This document shows positions 35,430-47,220 of a stretch of 64,000 nt of DNA, piece by piece (positions within the stretch are counted from its first letter, which is position 1; each line of letters begins with the position of its first letter). The stretch lies in the NCBI GenBank assembly GCA_030545055.2, contig CM061533.1, positions 20,507,744 to 20,571,743 of the forward strand, given 5' to 3'. The DNA comes from Neoaliturus tenellus (taxonomy: Eukaryota; Arthropoda; Insecta; Hemiptera; Cicadellidae). A program made the position numbers and the translations under genes. A model generated the notes under the pieces. That model made no database searches and was not told where the DNA came from. It worked only from the letters and a program-made list of their open reading frames with translations.

Positions 35430-38250
35430 GGGTGCATTGTTCGGTGTTGTCCACCGAGCGGCGAGTGGTTTGAGCGGCGAGTAGTCTGAGCGGCGAACCT
35501 CAGGTAGAAAAGGGTCAAATGGAATTTGTGGGGAATTCCTCCCTTCGGCAGGGAGAACCTCCTGAACGACTCTGAATACAAGACCAGGTGACTCTGATCT
35601 ATCTATACACTCGCATTTTCAGTGCCTTTGCATCAGGTCACTAATACAGTAAATATAAGATACTAGAGAATATAATTTTACTGATTATGGATAGTGATGT
35701 GTCAATTATAAAATTAAGCGCGTTAAATTCGTATACTTATTATAAGTGTAATAACACGTGTAATAAGTGTAATTATACAGTTAAATAAGTGGAACTTCTG
35801 TTTGAGAATGTAACTCTCGCATTATTTGTCTGGCCAATTTTATTATTAAAGGTATTATTTAATTTTTTATCTACCACGGATAATTGTTGCAGAGCACTTA
35901 TGAATATTGTAAATAGGCCTTAGCATAAGTGTAAGGAAGAATATAATGATGAAATAGATAGAAATAGATATAGGTGATGAAACTAACGTTGCCCCAGTGT
36001 TGTTTGCACTTCTATTTAACAAAAAGAAGGAAACATTGACTAACTTTTAACAATAAGACCCTATGCGTCTTTTTGACGCATAGAGCAAATGCAATTGGTA
36101 TTTAGAGCGTATTACATTTACTGTATTAGGGAACTGATGTAAAGACACTCAAAATGTGAGTGTAGGCCTGACATTATTTATTTTAAGACAGTTTCTCTTA
36201 TCATAAATAATGATAAAACATCTCAGCTAAAGCCAACATTTTTAGATTACCATCAACGGTAGTGAAATAATCGTCAATGAATCCAACGTTTCTAAAAATA
36301 CTGACCCAATAATTAGAAATGTTCACACTTTTATAATTTTTAAGTTGTATCCTTGTCCAACTAAAATCGTGGATTCAGAAACGCTGACAAACAAGGTAAA
36401 AAGCAAACTGCTGTCAGCTAGTTACGCCTAGTTTGGATAGTTTATTTGGAGAAAGCGGGAGACTACAGGACTCTACGTACGATAAACATGTTTACTGATT
36501 TCAACCCCCCTTTAGTCATCGCTCCAAGCATGTCTACAGTCACTATTGTGTCCTTATTGTTGTTGGATTGTTTAGAAGACTTGTTGAAATGATACATTTT
36601 GTAATAGTAGAATGATAACAACAAATTCCAATGTCTAATAGTATCCTCATTCTATAACAACTCCTAAAAAATCGGAAATACAGTATACTGTTCATTAAAC
36701 TATTAGACAAACAGACAAACATGCTTTAACGCCTGCTTATGTTCAATGCATTTCGTACAAAAACTTTAGCCTATTCATTATTTTTACTATAAATATTGTT
36801 GTAAATTATTGTAAGTAAATTAGTGGTTTAAGAATGTGTGTATCAGGTCAATGTCTTCAAGGAAAAGAATACGACCCTCTCATTCATATTTGGATTCTAT
36901 AACCTTTCCCTAATGTTAAGTTTTCAAAAAAAAAAAAATTATGGTAGTGTAAGTACTAAGTTTATAACAAAAAGAAGCTTCTTACCTTTATGTTTTGTTA
37001 AAGTGTATCCAACTCGAGTTCATAATCCTGAAAAAACGAACATTTTAAATCAAGTGAAATTGTAGGTACGTTTTTCAAAATTATACTTAAGATTTTTGAG
37101 ATATTATATAGAGCTTTATACTTAAATAGTTAGGAGTTTCCATAAGTAGAAGAAATAAATTGTAATTTTAATTTGCTGGTCATTTGAAATTGCTAATACG
37201 AAAAAACAATGATTGTCAAATTACAACATAAATACAAATTACTTTACGCATGTTTTGGAGGACATATAATTAACAGAATTACATGACCAGAAAATTAATA
37301 ATTGGGATTTATTTTTTAAACAATCACGATAAAAATAAGCAAAATTGAATAACACTTGAGAGCAGATAGTGTACGTAAAAGAGGGTCATTGAGGGTTTTA
37401 TAAAATGTATATTGTGGCAAAATACAATTCATTAAGAACTGCGGAGAAAAAAAACAAAAAGCTAGGGCTGTTTCATTCCTTTGATGTTTAAAAATGCCGC
37501 TTAAATTATATAAATTTAATTTAATTTGTTAAATTCGGCCGATGACGCAATCCATTTGATGTCTATAAGAGTAACGTGTGCCAGCTGATTTTCTTTAGCA
37601 GGCTAGTGACATTTCGGTAATAAAAATACATCGTTTTACCAGATAATGAGATAGCCCTTGTCTATTATACATTAGAGCAATTTTTCAAACCCTGCAATTC
37701 ATTGGGGGAATTTCAAAGTAAAATTTAAAACGGCCGTAACAGCAAATTATAGGGAGCTTAATTACTAACTCTAATTAACAAACTTCAAGCATAATTATGG
37801 GGAATGTATTGAATCTTACGGGGAGTGAAGTGAAGAATTCGAAACTCTTTAAAACCCTAACAATACCAGCGAAAGTTTTATTGTTTAGCAACAACGAAAC
37901 ACAAAAACGTGAGTGTTCTACCAGTCATCAATTGTTTCGCTACGAACGACGTCATGTAGCGAAGAGCAGCTTGCTATCTACAGCTGTTCGAGAATATTAA
38001 ACCTACGAATGAGGCGGTAAATCTAACCGCCATACCGAGGAGACGAGGACGGACTTGTAGTAATTGTTGTTAATGGCGCCATTACACGACTGCGGTTGAG
38101 AGATGCACTTTCACAACAGCAACAGCTGTGCTACGCGCATTCATGTCCCTGCCGCAGACTCATTGAAAACAACATCTCGCTGTGGATTGTAAGACTTGAT
38201 ATCTTTGGCCTAGAGACAGTCATTAGAGGAAAAGATTGTACTGTTCACCC
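35430..38250. other. Intergenic or intronic stretch, no gene seen
   Basis: Three short tandem copies of a GAGCGGCGAGTGGTTT-type unit lie near 35456-35501. A perfect 9-bp-stem hairpin lies at 36061-36083. No gene is supported. Confidence 0.5.
36061..36083. other. Short perfect hairpin (9-bp stem, T5 loop)
   Basis: CTATGCGTC, TTTTT, GACGCATAG. It is isolated in AT-rich sequence and its function is unknown. Confidence 0.6.
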
Positions 38251-38257
38251 AAGAAGG

Positions 38258-38970
38258 GTTTTTGTATAGTCGCACATCAACTGCGCGAAAAATTCCTTCG
38301 ATTTGCATCAACTGAGCGAAAACCCCATAGGGTCCCCAAAAAATGTGCATCAACTGCGCGAAACCCGAGCCAGGTATACGGTAGTTGGCGGCGGAAGAAA
38401 TCTCCTAGTTTACAGGTAATCACTACCTAACGTACCACAAAATGTGGCCAAACTCTTGGCTTTGGCACAAGTTTAAAATTTAATAGTTAAGGCCGGATAC
38501 AGGTAACAATGAGTTTTCAAATAGTCAGAGTATGATAAGATATCGTCCGTATGGGATTTAGATTTAAATTCAAATACAATGATTTATTCTTCCGTCATGG
38601 AAATGAGCATAACCATGAAGGTTCTACTCCGCTTTTCCAGGTGAACAGATTTCCCATGAACAAATTTATCCATAGCCTCAAAAAGAAGGCAGTTGGCATG
38701 TCGAGAGGCCTACTAAGCTTTTTAGCAGGAACTATGTTAACAACAAAAAAGTAATAAATATATTTAAGTTTTCTGTTTAGTTTTAGTGTAGTGTAAAATT
38801 ATCTAATTTGCAAATACTAAAACCCTATGTTGTCATGATATAATAATGATATAGACCCACCATTTAATGCACGTCTCTGGTCGTCCCTTGGAGCGTTTCG
38901 CGCAGGTGATGCATCCCTGGCTACCTGGCTCAGGTCAATTTGCGCAGTTGATGCACGCCCTTTTGTATAC
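38258..38970. mobile_element. Candidate DNA element with inverted CATCAACTGCGCGAAA motifs
   Basis: Three copies of GCATCAACTGCGCGAAA-like sequence lie at about 38271-38362 in one orientation, and two lie inverted at about 38897-38955. GAGCCAGGTA occurs in both ends. Between them is a 67-codon ORF (38551-38754) whose GNEHNHEG stretch recalls the end of FLYWCH or MULE-type zinc fingers, but the cysteines are missing. It is best read as a decayed element. Confidence 0.45.
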
Positions 38971-39826
38971 GGTTACTAAACTAAATAACCTAAGATAGCA
39001 ATGCACACTAACGTCTTTTACATAAATAGTTATTTATAAAAAAGAATACTACCAAATTGTAAGTACATGATTGCAATGTAATTCCAGGGAATTTTTTTTG
39101 GATATGGTTCCCTCAGTATCCAGCATTCAAGTCTCCGACATTACGGCGCGCTTTGATGAAAATAAAATATAAATTATCACTTTCCAAAGATTGTCATTGA
39201 AAATTGTTAAATACCTATCGTTTTATATTAACTAATGAATAAACCCGAAAATACATGGCTTTAATGTTGATTCTAGTCTAATAAGTCCAAAATATATCTT
39301 CTACAATGTTAAATTATTTTCACGCTTATGTTGTAGTTGAGAGTGTAAAAAATAGTCAGTTACATTTAATTTAAATTACATATAAAATGTTCTTTTTCTA
39401 TCACACTACATAAACAAGTGGTTGTCATTTTTCGTTTTACGACGAAAATCGCGAGCAAACATCCGAGATCAATTTTAAAAACGTTTTCAACCAATTCCGG
39501 TACATTCCAGGTTGCCCTTTCTTTACTGGTCACATGAAACGAACATGTCTACAAAAGGGAATGAATAATGAAATCAAGAAAAATGGAGCTTTAAATTAAA
39601 CAGCCCACAAGTTAGGAGATAACCCCACTTCATGTGTGTTCCAAACCGCACTAACCATAATGGGCTGATGGAATACATAATGGGTTAAAATCATGTTTTC
39701 AATTAGGAGCTCGACCCACCATCGTCCCTGAATTTTAATGGCATCGAAAGCTACATTTTGGGCCTCATAAACAATCACGAGCGCCAAACAGGTACAAAAC
39801 GAGGGCCGCATTTTTTGTTTCCACAG
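38971..39826. other. AT-rich stretch, no gene seen
   Basis: No supported feature. A reverse ORF at 39596-39811 has no recognised domain. Confidence 0.45.
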
Positions 39827-39908
39827 GTTTTTATGACGCCGTAATCCTTCACCGGCCTTTGGTGGGCCCGCCCCCGGGCAACGGTACCGGCCGAGACAAA
39901 GAGCAAAG
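39827..39908 (+). CDS. Candidate internal exon (82 bp), product unknown
   Basis: A strong acceptor (TTTTTTGTTTCCACAG) precedes an 82-base GC-rich segment ending GCAAAG|GTAACA. Only one frame is open across it, and it encodes a Gly/Pro-rich stretch beginning FYDAVILHRPLVGPPPG. No family is recognised and no adjoining exon was found. Confidence 0.25.
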
Positions 39909-40045
39909 GTAACAACAACAAGACCGAGTCGCCCTTTTATATAATTTATAAATTAAAACTTAATATTATTAATATTTTCGTTATTCATCAAAGCGGTTTG
40001 CGATATGGTTACGATGATAAGGAATGAAAAAATCATCAAAATTAA

Positions 40046-40516
40046 GAATCATCTTCACCCCTGAGTAACCCATTGTTGCGACGTCGGCAATGTTAACCAT
40101 ACGGCTTTTGTGCTAAAACGTGGTATTTTATTCCCCTGTTTCGGACACCGTTTTTCAAACGATTTTATTTAAATTTCGAAAGTGTTTAGTTGAATAGTTA
40201 TACTAGACCCCTCATACCTCGAAATTTGGAACCCCTCATACCTCGAAATTTGGAAAATTTAACAAATATTACTAAGGAAAATCTATTTACTTTGTGACTT
40301 CACAAAGAGTAATATTTGTTAAATTATAAAAATTTTGAGGTATGAGGGGCCTAATATAACTAATCGACTAAACACTTACCAAGTTTAAAGAAAATCTGTG
40401 GAAAAAACTGCGTGAGAAACAGGGGAATAAAATACCATGTTTTAGCATAAAAGCCGTATGGTTAACATTGCCGACGTCGCAACAATGGGCTACTGGCCCA
40501 AAGGTGATGATGACTC
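40046..40516. mobile_element. TTAA-flanked fold-back MITE, copy 2 (471 bp)
   Basis: Same family as 34979-35425, with TTAA on both sides (40042-40045 and 40517-40520). It differs by a 24-base internal tandem duplication of CCCCTCATACCTCGAAATTT near 40209-40255. Confidence 0.85.
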
Positions 40517-40520
40517 TTAA

Positions 40521-41184
40521 TTGTTATATGGTGGCGTGGGTTCTAAAGACTAAGACGTTCTAACCGCTATTGTATTTATCAATATATTTTCTAGACAAAT
40601 ACTGCATACTCACTAAATGTGCGGCATATAACACCATTATGATATGGCAAAACTAAACTGGTGATTGGCAAGAATTTACTCGTGTAGTCCTTGAGTTGCA
40701 AAGCCAAGTGTTCAAACAGTCCACGCTACCGTTGCCTTGAAAGTTATCATTGAACAATAGAGCTAAATTAGGACATGGTCTTCGAATCAACTGAATGAAA
40801 TTGAGGTAGAAAACCTAGTGAAAATATTGATTTAGAACATTTTACACTGTTTTCCCCCTCCGCAACGCCCAGGCCACGCAAGACTGACAGTTATGTGATG
40901 AAATCCAACGAGTATAAACATTGTAGGTTGAGCCGCACTGATAGGTTAGTAGTAATGGCGTGTCCTTGTTACGTTTGGCATCTGATGTTGTCAGGTTGCC
41001 AGCCCTGATCGCCACAGCCATGTAAATCACGTCGTCACTGTGGCGCAATACTTCTCCGTTGGTACGAGTGTGTGGTAAAAGACAGGGCCGAGGTTAGGTT
41101 ATATGTTCTATAAAATATGGAATCTATTTGATTACGTTTTGTAAACAAAAACACGATGTGGAACGTTGTAATTTTAATTAGTGT
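40521..41184. other. No gene seen
   Basis: A GC-richer patch at 40850-41060 has only short ORFs without recognised domains. Confidence 0.45.
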
Positions 41185-42595
41185 ATTTAATCAGACCTGT
41201 CAACTCTCACGCAAAACGCGTGAGTCTCACGCATTTGATCGTCGACGCTCACACGCCAAGCAACCGCAAACTCACGCATTGTGAGAGTTCTCAATGCAAC
41301 TAATATTATCTGTCCGCAATCATATAAACTAGGACTGCAGTCTTCTCGACGATTGGTGATTTTGAAATGCCATTTTGCCTTATGATAGTAAAAATGCTTC
41401 TGCCATTGGTTGCTTTGTAAAGATTTGCACAAAACACGATTACCTAAACCAATTATAGAGCGTCTTTTGTTTTATGGAATTTTCATCTATAGCTCTGGAC
41501 AGGCTTTGTTATGGCGAGTGCCGCAATCATCTCTTCCATTTAAAATGGGAGTTTAAAATGGAACAGCACCCGCCATATAGGCCTATACGTGCGTCTGTCT
41601 AGGGTATAGATATAGTATGCTACAGCGTTTTGCAATTACATGATGTGATATGTTTGCACATTTTTCATTGTAGTACTAGGGGGCCCGTGCAGCGCTATGC
41701 GCTGCATTTATTAGAGTAGGTACCTGGTGATCAAATCTTTCTCCAGCATGGTAATAAACCGAGTTACTTTGGAAATAAAAATTAAATTATAGTGAAAATC
41801 AGATAACACCATATTGGTGTTTCATCAATCGGTCGTCATCACTAATTAATTCTCCAACTTCCCATTGTGATAGTGTTGAGTTTACGTGGTTGTTCTTATG
41901 CCGGTATCTCTTAAGGCCTCTGTCTAAACACTCTTATAAAATTTAGAATAAATTCACAGATTCTAGATCTAGATAGTTCAGCACACATAAAACATAAATG
42001 ACAACAGAATAAAAATCAACATTTTATTACAGCTCATCACCGTTGAGTTATGCAGCACCCACTGCGGCTGTTTTTGTAGTACCGTTTGAGGTAGTCGTCG
42101 ACATGGACAACCTATATAATACTTATGTCAAAAATCTCAATTTACAAACTTGTTTTCGTACAGAGAAATTAATTCGTCTGGGGTTAAGTTACTTAGACCC
42201 TAACTTATTTTTGTACCAAAATACACGTAAATAAAAAGTTCAACTAAAATCTACCCGCTACATTTGCAGAAAAAGTTCAAACATCACAAAATACACTCTC
42301 ATATTAAAGTATGAAATTTATTGTGTTGATATTACAGTACAATTTGTATACAATTGATATACCAGTAGTTCAATTTTTTATTTACAATATATTTATTCTG
42401 GATCAATGAATTTACATTATACACAGAAATTTTAACACAGGTAGTAAGGTAACAAAACATATGTACATTAGTGGGCTCGGCCTATTCAGGTACACTCTGG
42501 AACTTAACAGTAAATGACAATAAATTTAACAGAACACAAAAGAAGTAGAACAGATAACATAAAAAGGAAGGAATTAACAAAAAAGTGGTAGGTTT

Positions 42596-45313
42596 TCAGT
42601 TCAGTCCAGCTAGAAAATCTTGTGGCAATCTTACTTTTAATCTTCTGTTATGAGTTTGGTGACCAATCTGAAACGCCACAGCACCAGGTACAAAGTCCAA
42701 GGTTTCGAAAAATTTTTTACTGGATTTTAAAACAAAGTTGAACACAGATTCAACCCCAAGCTATTCGTGGATGTGGTTGTTACGAACAAACCAAGGGGCG
42801 TCTACCGCAATTCTTAAAATTTTATTTTGTAGGACTTGAATTTTGTTCAGCTTTGTGTGGGACACTGCTAAACCCCAGACGGGAGAAGCATACATAACTA
42901 AAGGTCGAATTATCGTTTTATATATCAATATTGCACATGCAGGTTTCAAGTGAGATTTTCGGTTAATTAAAGGAAACAATTTTGACAGTCTGGCATAACC
43001 TTGGGTAACTTTTTTATTAACGTGAAAATTCCAATTTAGTTTCTTGTCAAGCCACACTCCCAAATACTTAACAGCTTGATCATCCGGATTCCAAGGCAGA
43101 AATGTTCCATAAATTTGGATTTCATGAGGCAAAGCATGCTTTCTCAATGAAAACACCTTAGTTTCACATTTTGTCGAGTTGAGTTTGAATTTCCACATGT
43201 AAAACCAAGCAATTAATGTATCTACAGATGATTGCAAGGAGTTAGCAGCCTCGTACAGATCAGAATTTTGACAAAGGATAACCGTATCATCTGCATATAG
43301 GGCTAACGAGGCATCTTCAGGTACAGGTATATCAGACATATAAAGATTAAATAACACAGGTCCAAGTATAGAACCTTGAGGAACACCGGCCCTGATCGAA
43401 CGGCTTGTGGAAACTGAAGAATTTACTTTTACAGAAAAAGTTCTTGCATGCAAAAAAGATTTCAAGAGGTTTACTATGTAGATAGGAAAACCAAAATCAA
43501 TCAACTTGAATATTAGTCCATCGTGCCACACAGTATCAAATGCTTGAGCAATATCAAGAAATGCTGCTACTGTATGCTCTTTCCTTTCAAAACCTCGTAC
43601 TATTGTTTCATAAATTCTTAATATTTGGTGAAGAGTTGAGTGCTTTGGTCGAAATCCAAACTGATGGGGAGGAACTACATTAGCAGCCTCTATGTGTTGA
43701 ACCAACCTTTTTAATATTACCTTTTCAAAGACTTTAGATAGCGTTGTGAGTAAACTTATCGGTCTGTAACTTGCTGGGGAATTATTAGGTTTGTTTGGCT
43801 TATGAACTACAGTAATTTCTGCGTGTTTCCAAGTGTCGGGAAAATATGATTTTGATAGACAGGCGTTAATAATGGAAGAAAGGTGGGCAAGTCCTTTGTC
43901 AGTAAGATTTTTTAGGACAATATTTGGGATAAGGTCATATCCTGGAGATTTACATGAAGGCAATTTTTTTATAATTGACTTCAATTCGGAACTCGTAGAA
44001 AACCTCATAGGTAATTCCACAGAAGAAAACGTGGCTCTCACTGTCTCGTTTATATTTTCCATTTCATCACCAGCAATTGTGTCATTTGGCTGAAATGCAG
44101 CTTCGAAATAATCGGCCAAAAGTTCACACTTGTCAGAGTCACTCTCATAAGCTGTACCATCTTTTAGTAAAGTTGGAATTACAGAACGGGTATTTAATAG
44201 ACGCTTCGTCGCCTTCCACATGTTGGAATCACTGGGATGAATATCTGAAACATATTTTTTGTAACAGCTTATTCGGTATTCATCAAGTTCATGTTTGACA
44301 CGCCTAGTTAATTCATTTAACTGCCTCTTGAGATGAGGTAGCCTGTATCGTTGCCAGCGTCGTCTTACTGCATGTTTTTCTCTTATGAGACACATTATTC
44401 TTATTGGTGGATGATAGAAGTTATTTGGTTTTGGAGTTGAAGGTATAATAATAGAATTTTTTACACAAGTTTTTAAGTTTTCAGTGAAGCACTGAATGGC
44501 ACTATCTATATCGGGAATAGAGTTAAGAATCATATTATTCGGCAATTTTGTATCCAGTTCAACACTAAACAATTCCCAATCTACTTTTCCATTAATCAAT
44601 CGTTGCGGAGGTAGAGTTCTTTGAGGATGAACGAAAAAGGTTACAATAACAGGAGAGTGATCAGAGTCGAGTTCAGGTAAGACTTCTTGCATTACAGGTG
44701 CGTTGAAGTTTTTGTGTAGAACTATATCGAGGATGTCAGGATTGTAGCGTGGTTGCCACGGATAATGGGTTGGTTCATCTGGAGCGGAGACCATAACATT
44801 TAGATCATTAGTAAATTGAAGGAGGCGATTCCCATTTGGGTTTGTTTTTCGGCAGCCCCATACCTGGTGTTTACAATTTAAATCACCCAGAACAATTATT
44901 GAGTCAAAAGTTGTGAAAAGTAGCTGTAGGTCATTACCATGTAGTCTTCGGTTAGGGGGTTTGTACAAGGATACAATTCGAGTATCAGAGCCATCATGTA
45001 AATGAAGCTTTATACCAACCGCCTCTAGAGAAGTGAATGGAGGTAAAATTATATGATGGTGGTTTAAAGTTCTTCTTACGAAAATTGCAACTCCCCCAGA
45101 AGCAACAGGTTCTTGTCGGTCCTCTCTATACACACGGTATCCATTAATTTTAAAATTTTCAGTGGGAGTCAAATGTGTTTCACTAACACATGCAATATCA
45201 ATGTTATGGCGGAACATGAATGAGATGAATGTTGCCCTTTTGTCTCTTAGGCCATTGGCATTCCAGTTAAGGAGGGTTAAATTTTCGAGATAAAACTGAT
45301 TAAGCTGATCCAT
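42596..45313 (-). pseudogene. Jockey-like ORF2: endonuclease plus reverse transcriptase, in-frame TAG near the C-terminus
   Basis: This is the catalytic protein of target-primed reverse transcription. Residues about 10-230 form an APE-type endonuclease (WNANG, catalytic E45, GDLN at 143-146, DSDHS at 216-220). Residues about 460-760 form the RT (YRPISLLTTLSKVFEK, FLDIAQAFDTVWHDG, GVPQGSILGPVLF, YADD at 673-676, YLGVWLDKKLNW). ATG at 45313 overlaps the end of ORF1 by 14 nt in a different frame. TAG at 42763-42761 ends the open frame after 850 codons, but the frame stays open for 54 more codons to TGA at 42598-42596. The total of 905 codons is the usual Jockey size. I read the TAG as a nonsense mutation; it falls after the RT domain, so core activity might survive. 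A sequencing error or readthrough is possible. Confidence 0.9.
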
Positions 45314-46589
45314 TTGAGAGGACAGAGCTAATAACGTTTGTGATAATCTTTTTTAAAGCAGGCATAAAGGATTTAACTAAGTCTAAAATTATTTGTTCAA
45401 AACTTTGTGAAAGAGCGTCGTTAGTATTACCATTTTCTGCGACTTGATTGTCTGTGCCGGACGAAGAATCACGAGGTGAGGAAGCTACAGCTTTAGAATA
45501 GGAAACCTTGCTCCCAGTAGGCCTAGTAGGTTTGGAAAATGTAGCATTTTCATTAATTGCAGGAAATTCGCTTGACGAATTTAAATTTGGCAAAGGATCC
45601 TTTGACGTTTTCAAATTCTTAGTACTCTTGTATTGTGACTTATTATTGATTATTTCTTGGTATGCTCGGCAGCCTCTATAATTAGCAGTGTGGTTTTCAC
45701 CGCAGTTAATACATTGAGGAGTATCGGTTTTGTTCCGAGGACACTCGGAATAATGATGTTGATCTGTACATCGAACGCATCTAGGATCGAGTTTGCAAAA
45801 GTTTTTCGTGTGGCCGTATCTTTGACAGCGTGTACATTGAGGAATTTGTTTTGATTTTCTCTTCGGTTCTACACTTATGATTGCATAACAAAGTGTGTCA
45901 AGTTTAAAAATGGCCTTACCATCGTCATTGTTTTCCAAGTCTACGGAACATAAGGGCATTGGCATTTTATTTTTGTTCAATAATCGTGTTACACTAATGA
46001 CAGGGTAGTTATGATCCGCAAGTTCATTTTTAATCTCATTCTCGGTGAGGGAAGTAGGTACATTTCTTACAATAACCTGAAGTTTTTTATCATGAAGAGG
46101 TTGAAAAGTATGGTACTTGATTCCGGAAGTGTCATAAAATGAAGTCAAGCTCCTGAAATCATCTATAGTAGATAGGTTTACTTTTAAGGCTGTTCCGCGG
46201 ATTTGGGTAGAAAAGGTGGCTTTGGCTACATTTTTTACGTCTTTTATAATTTCCTGATGATTGTTGACATCATGGAGAAAGATAGGGGGTATTTTTGTTT
46301 TAACAGGTTGAGATTGTTCGTCGGGTGTATCGTCCATGTCGTCCGGATGGTTCGCGTCATCACGGGCCGCATAAGAATGGTCTGAAAGAACTTGATACTT
46401 GTTAGTGTTATGTAACTGAATTGGGTCTAAAACATATCGTTTTGGTTGCGATACCGAACCTGAAACGAGTTTCCGTTTGTTAGGAAAAATAAAATTGTCA
46501 CCATTCATTTCGATAGAACTACTAGGGGTTTGAGACATTGTGCCTTCTTTTACATTATTTCTAATCTTGTTTACAACAGATGTTGTCAT
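45300..46589 (-). CDS. Jockey-like ORF1: gag-like nucleic-acid-binding protein with three zinc knuckles
   Basis: The 429-residue protein would coat element RNA and escort it to the nucleus. Residues about 130-245 form the RRM-like region found before the knuckles in Jockey-type ORF1 proteins. Three zinc knuckles follow at 252-265 (CxxC-x4-H-x4-C), 271-283 and 293-307 (CxxC-x3-H-x6-C). The rest is Ser/Asn-rich linker with a hydrophobic C-terminus. The frame is intact from ATG at 46589. Its stop (TAA at 45302-45300) overlaps the ORF2 start in the 14-base string ATGGATCAGCTTAA, which suggests coupled translation. The alternative of a host gene is excluded by the ORF2 partner and the target-site duplication. 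Confidence 0.93.
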   Translation of the reverse strand: MTTSVVNKIRNNVKEGTMSQTPSSSIEMNGDNFIFPNKRKLVSGSVSQPKRYVLDPIQLHNTNKYQVLSDHSYAARDDANHPDDMDDTPDEQSQPVKTKIPPIFLHDVNNHQEIIKDVKNVAKATFSTQIRGTALKVNLSTIDDFRSLTSFYDTSGIKYHTFQPLHDKKLQVIVRNVPTSLTENEIKNELADHNYPVISVTRLLNKNKMPMPLCSVDLENNDDGKAIFKLDTLCYAIISVEPKRKSKQIPQCTRCQRYGHTKNFCKLDPRCVRCTDQHHYSECPRNKTDTPQCINCGENHTANYRGCRAYQEIINNKSQYKSTKNLKTSKDPLPNLNSSSEFPAINENATFSKPTRPTGSKVSYSKAVASSPRDSSSGTDNQVAENGNTNDALSQSFEQIILDLVKSFMPALKKIITNVISSVLSNGSA

Positions 46590-47220
46590 CCGAGAAGATG
46601 GTGTGTGCAGGTTATGTTTCGTTTTGAATAGAGATTTTTTGGTTAACTTGACAATTATTATCTAAATATGAAAAATACAAATGAAACCAAGTATTAGAAC
46701 AAAGTTTTTCTAGTTACCCAGTAAATAATAAAACTAAATTACTTAGAAAGTTGAAAAAATTCACTCAGTGAAACAAATACACAATCACAATATTATGTCA
46801 GTAGTTCAATATCTTCTATTTAGCTATTAACATGTGTTTTTCTGTTTTACTATCAACAGCTGTTTTATTTCCCAATTTAATATAAATTGTTTCCCATGTT
46901 AATCTTATGGACACTTTGAAGGCTTCCCATGGGCTTCAGACTTAAAATATCAAAAATCTAAAACCTTATTGCAAAACTACGAACTGAGACCATTCTTTTG
47001 ACACCTCAAACGTAAAAAATTGGTCCAGGAATAAGGGAGGAGTAGTGTTAACAAAAAAGGGCATCACGTATTATATATATAGAATAGATTAGTAATCATG
47101 ACAAAAACAACGTTTCTTATTGAAGACTGTGTATTTTTCCACATCTCACGCATTTTTGAGGGATCAGGTAAGAAAAACTCTCTCATCGGCATCTTGCCAG
47201 GTTGACAGGCCTGATTTAAT

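Larger units (their letters stand above)
42374..46798 (-). mobile_element. Full-length Jockey-like non-LTR retrotransposon (4.4 kb)
   Basis: The direct repeat CAGTAGTTCAA(T) flanks both ends (42363-42373 and 46799-46809), an 11-12-bp target-site duplication. On the minus strand there is a ~209-base 5' UTR, ORF1, an overlapping ORF2, a 3' UTR and an A-rich tail (AAATAAAAAA). Identical target repeats and nearly intact ORFs suggest a recent insertion. Confidence 0.92.
41676..47088 (-). mobile_element. Helitron hosting a LINE (977 bp without the insert)
   Basis: On the minus strand it begins A|TCTATTCTATATATATAAT at 47088. It ends with a perfect 7-bp-stem hairpin (GCAGCGC-ATA-GCGCTGC), then ACGGGCCCC, CTAG and T at 41676. 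No Rep/helicase ORF is seen. The LINE at 42374-46798 interrupts it. Confidence 0.8.
41192..47213. mobile_element. hAT-like non-autonomous element hosting nested insertions
   Basis: The left end is CAGACCTGTCAACTCTCACG and the reverse complement of the right end is CAGGCCTGTCAAC. ATTTAAT flanks both sides (41185-41191 and 47214-47220). CAG-start ends with a 7-8-bp duplication suggest hAT. Removing the Helitron leaves about 609 bases, with CTCACGCAT motifs near both ends. It is the oldest layer of a three-level nest. Confidence 0.6.

Noticed and set aside
38258..38365. Spaced GCATCAACTGCGCGAAA repeats as a possible CRISPR array
   Set aside because: Only three imperfect units with irregular spacing in a eukaryotic context, and inverted copies nearby point to a transposon.
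43833..44298. Plus-strand ORFs of 73-86 codons
   Set aside because: Antisense shadows of the Jockey-like ORF2.
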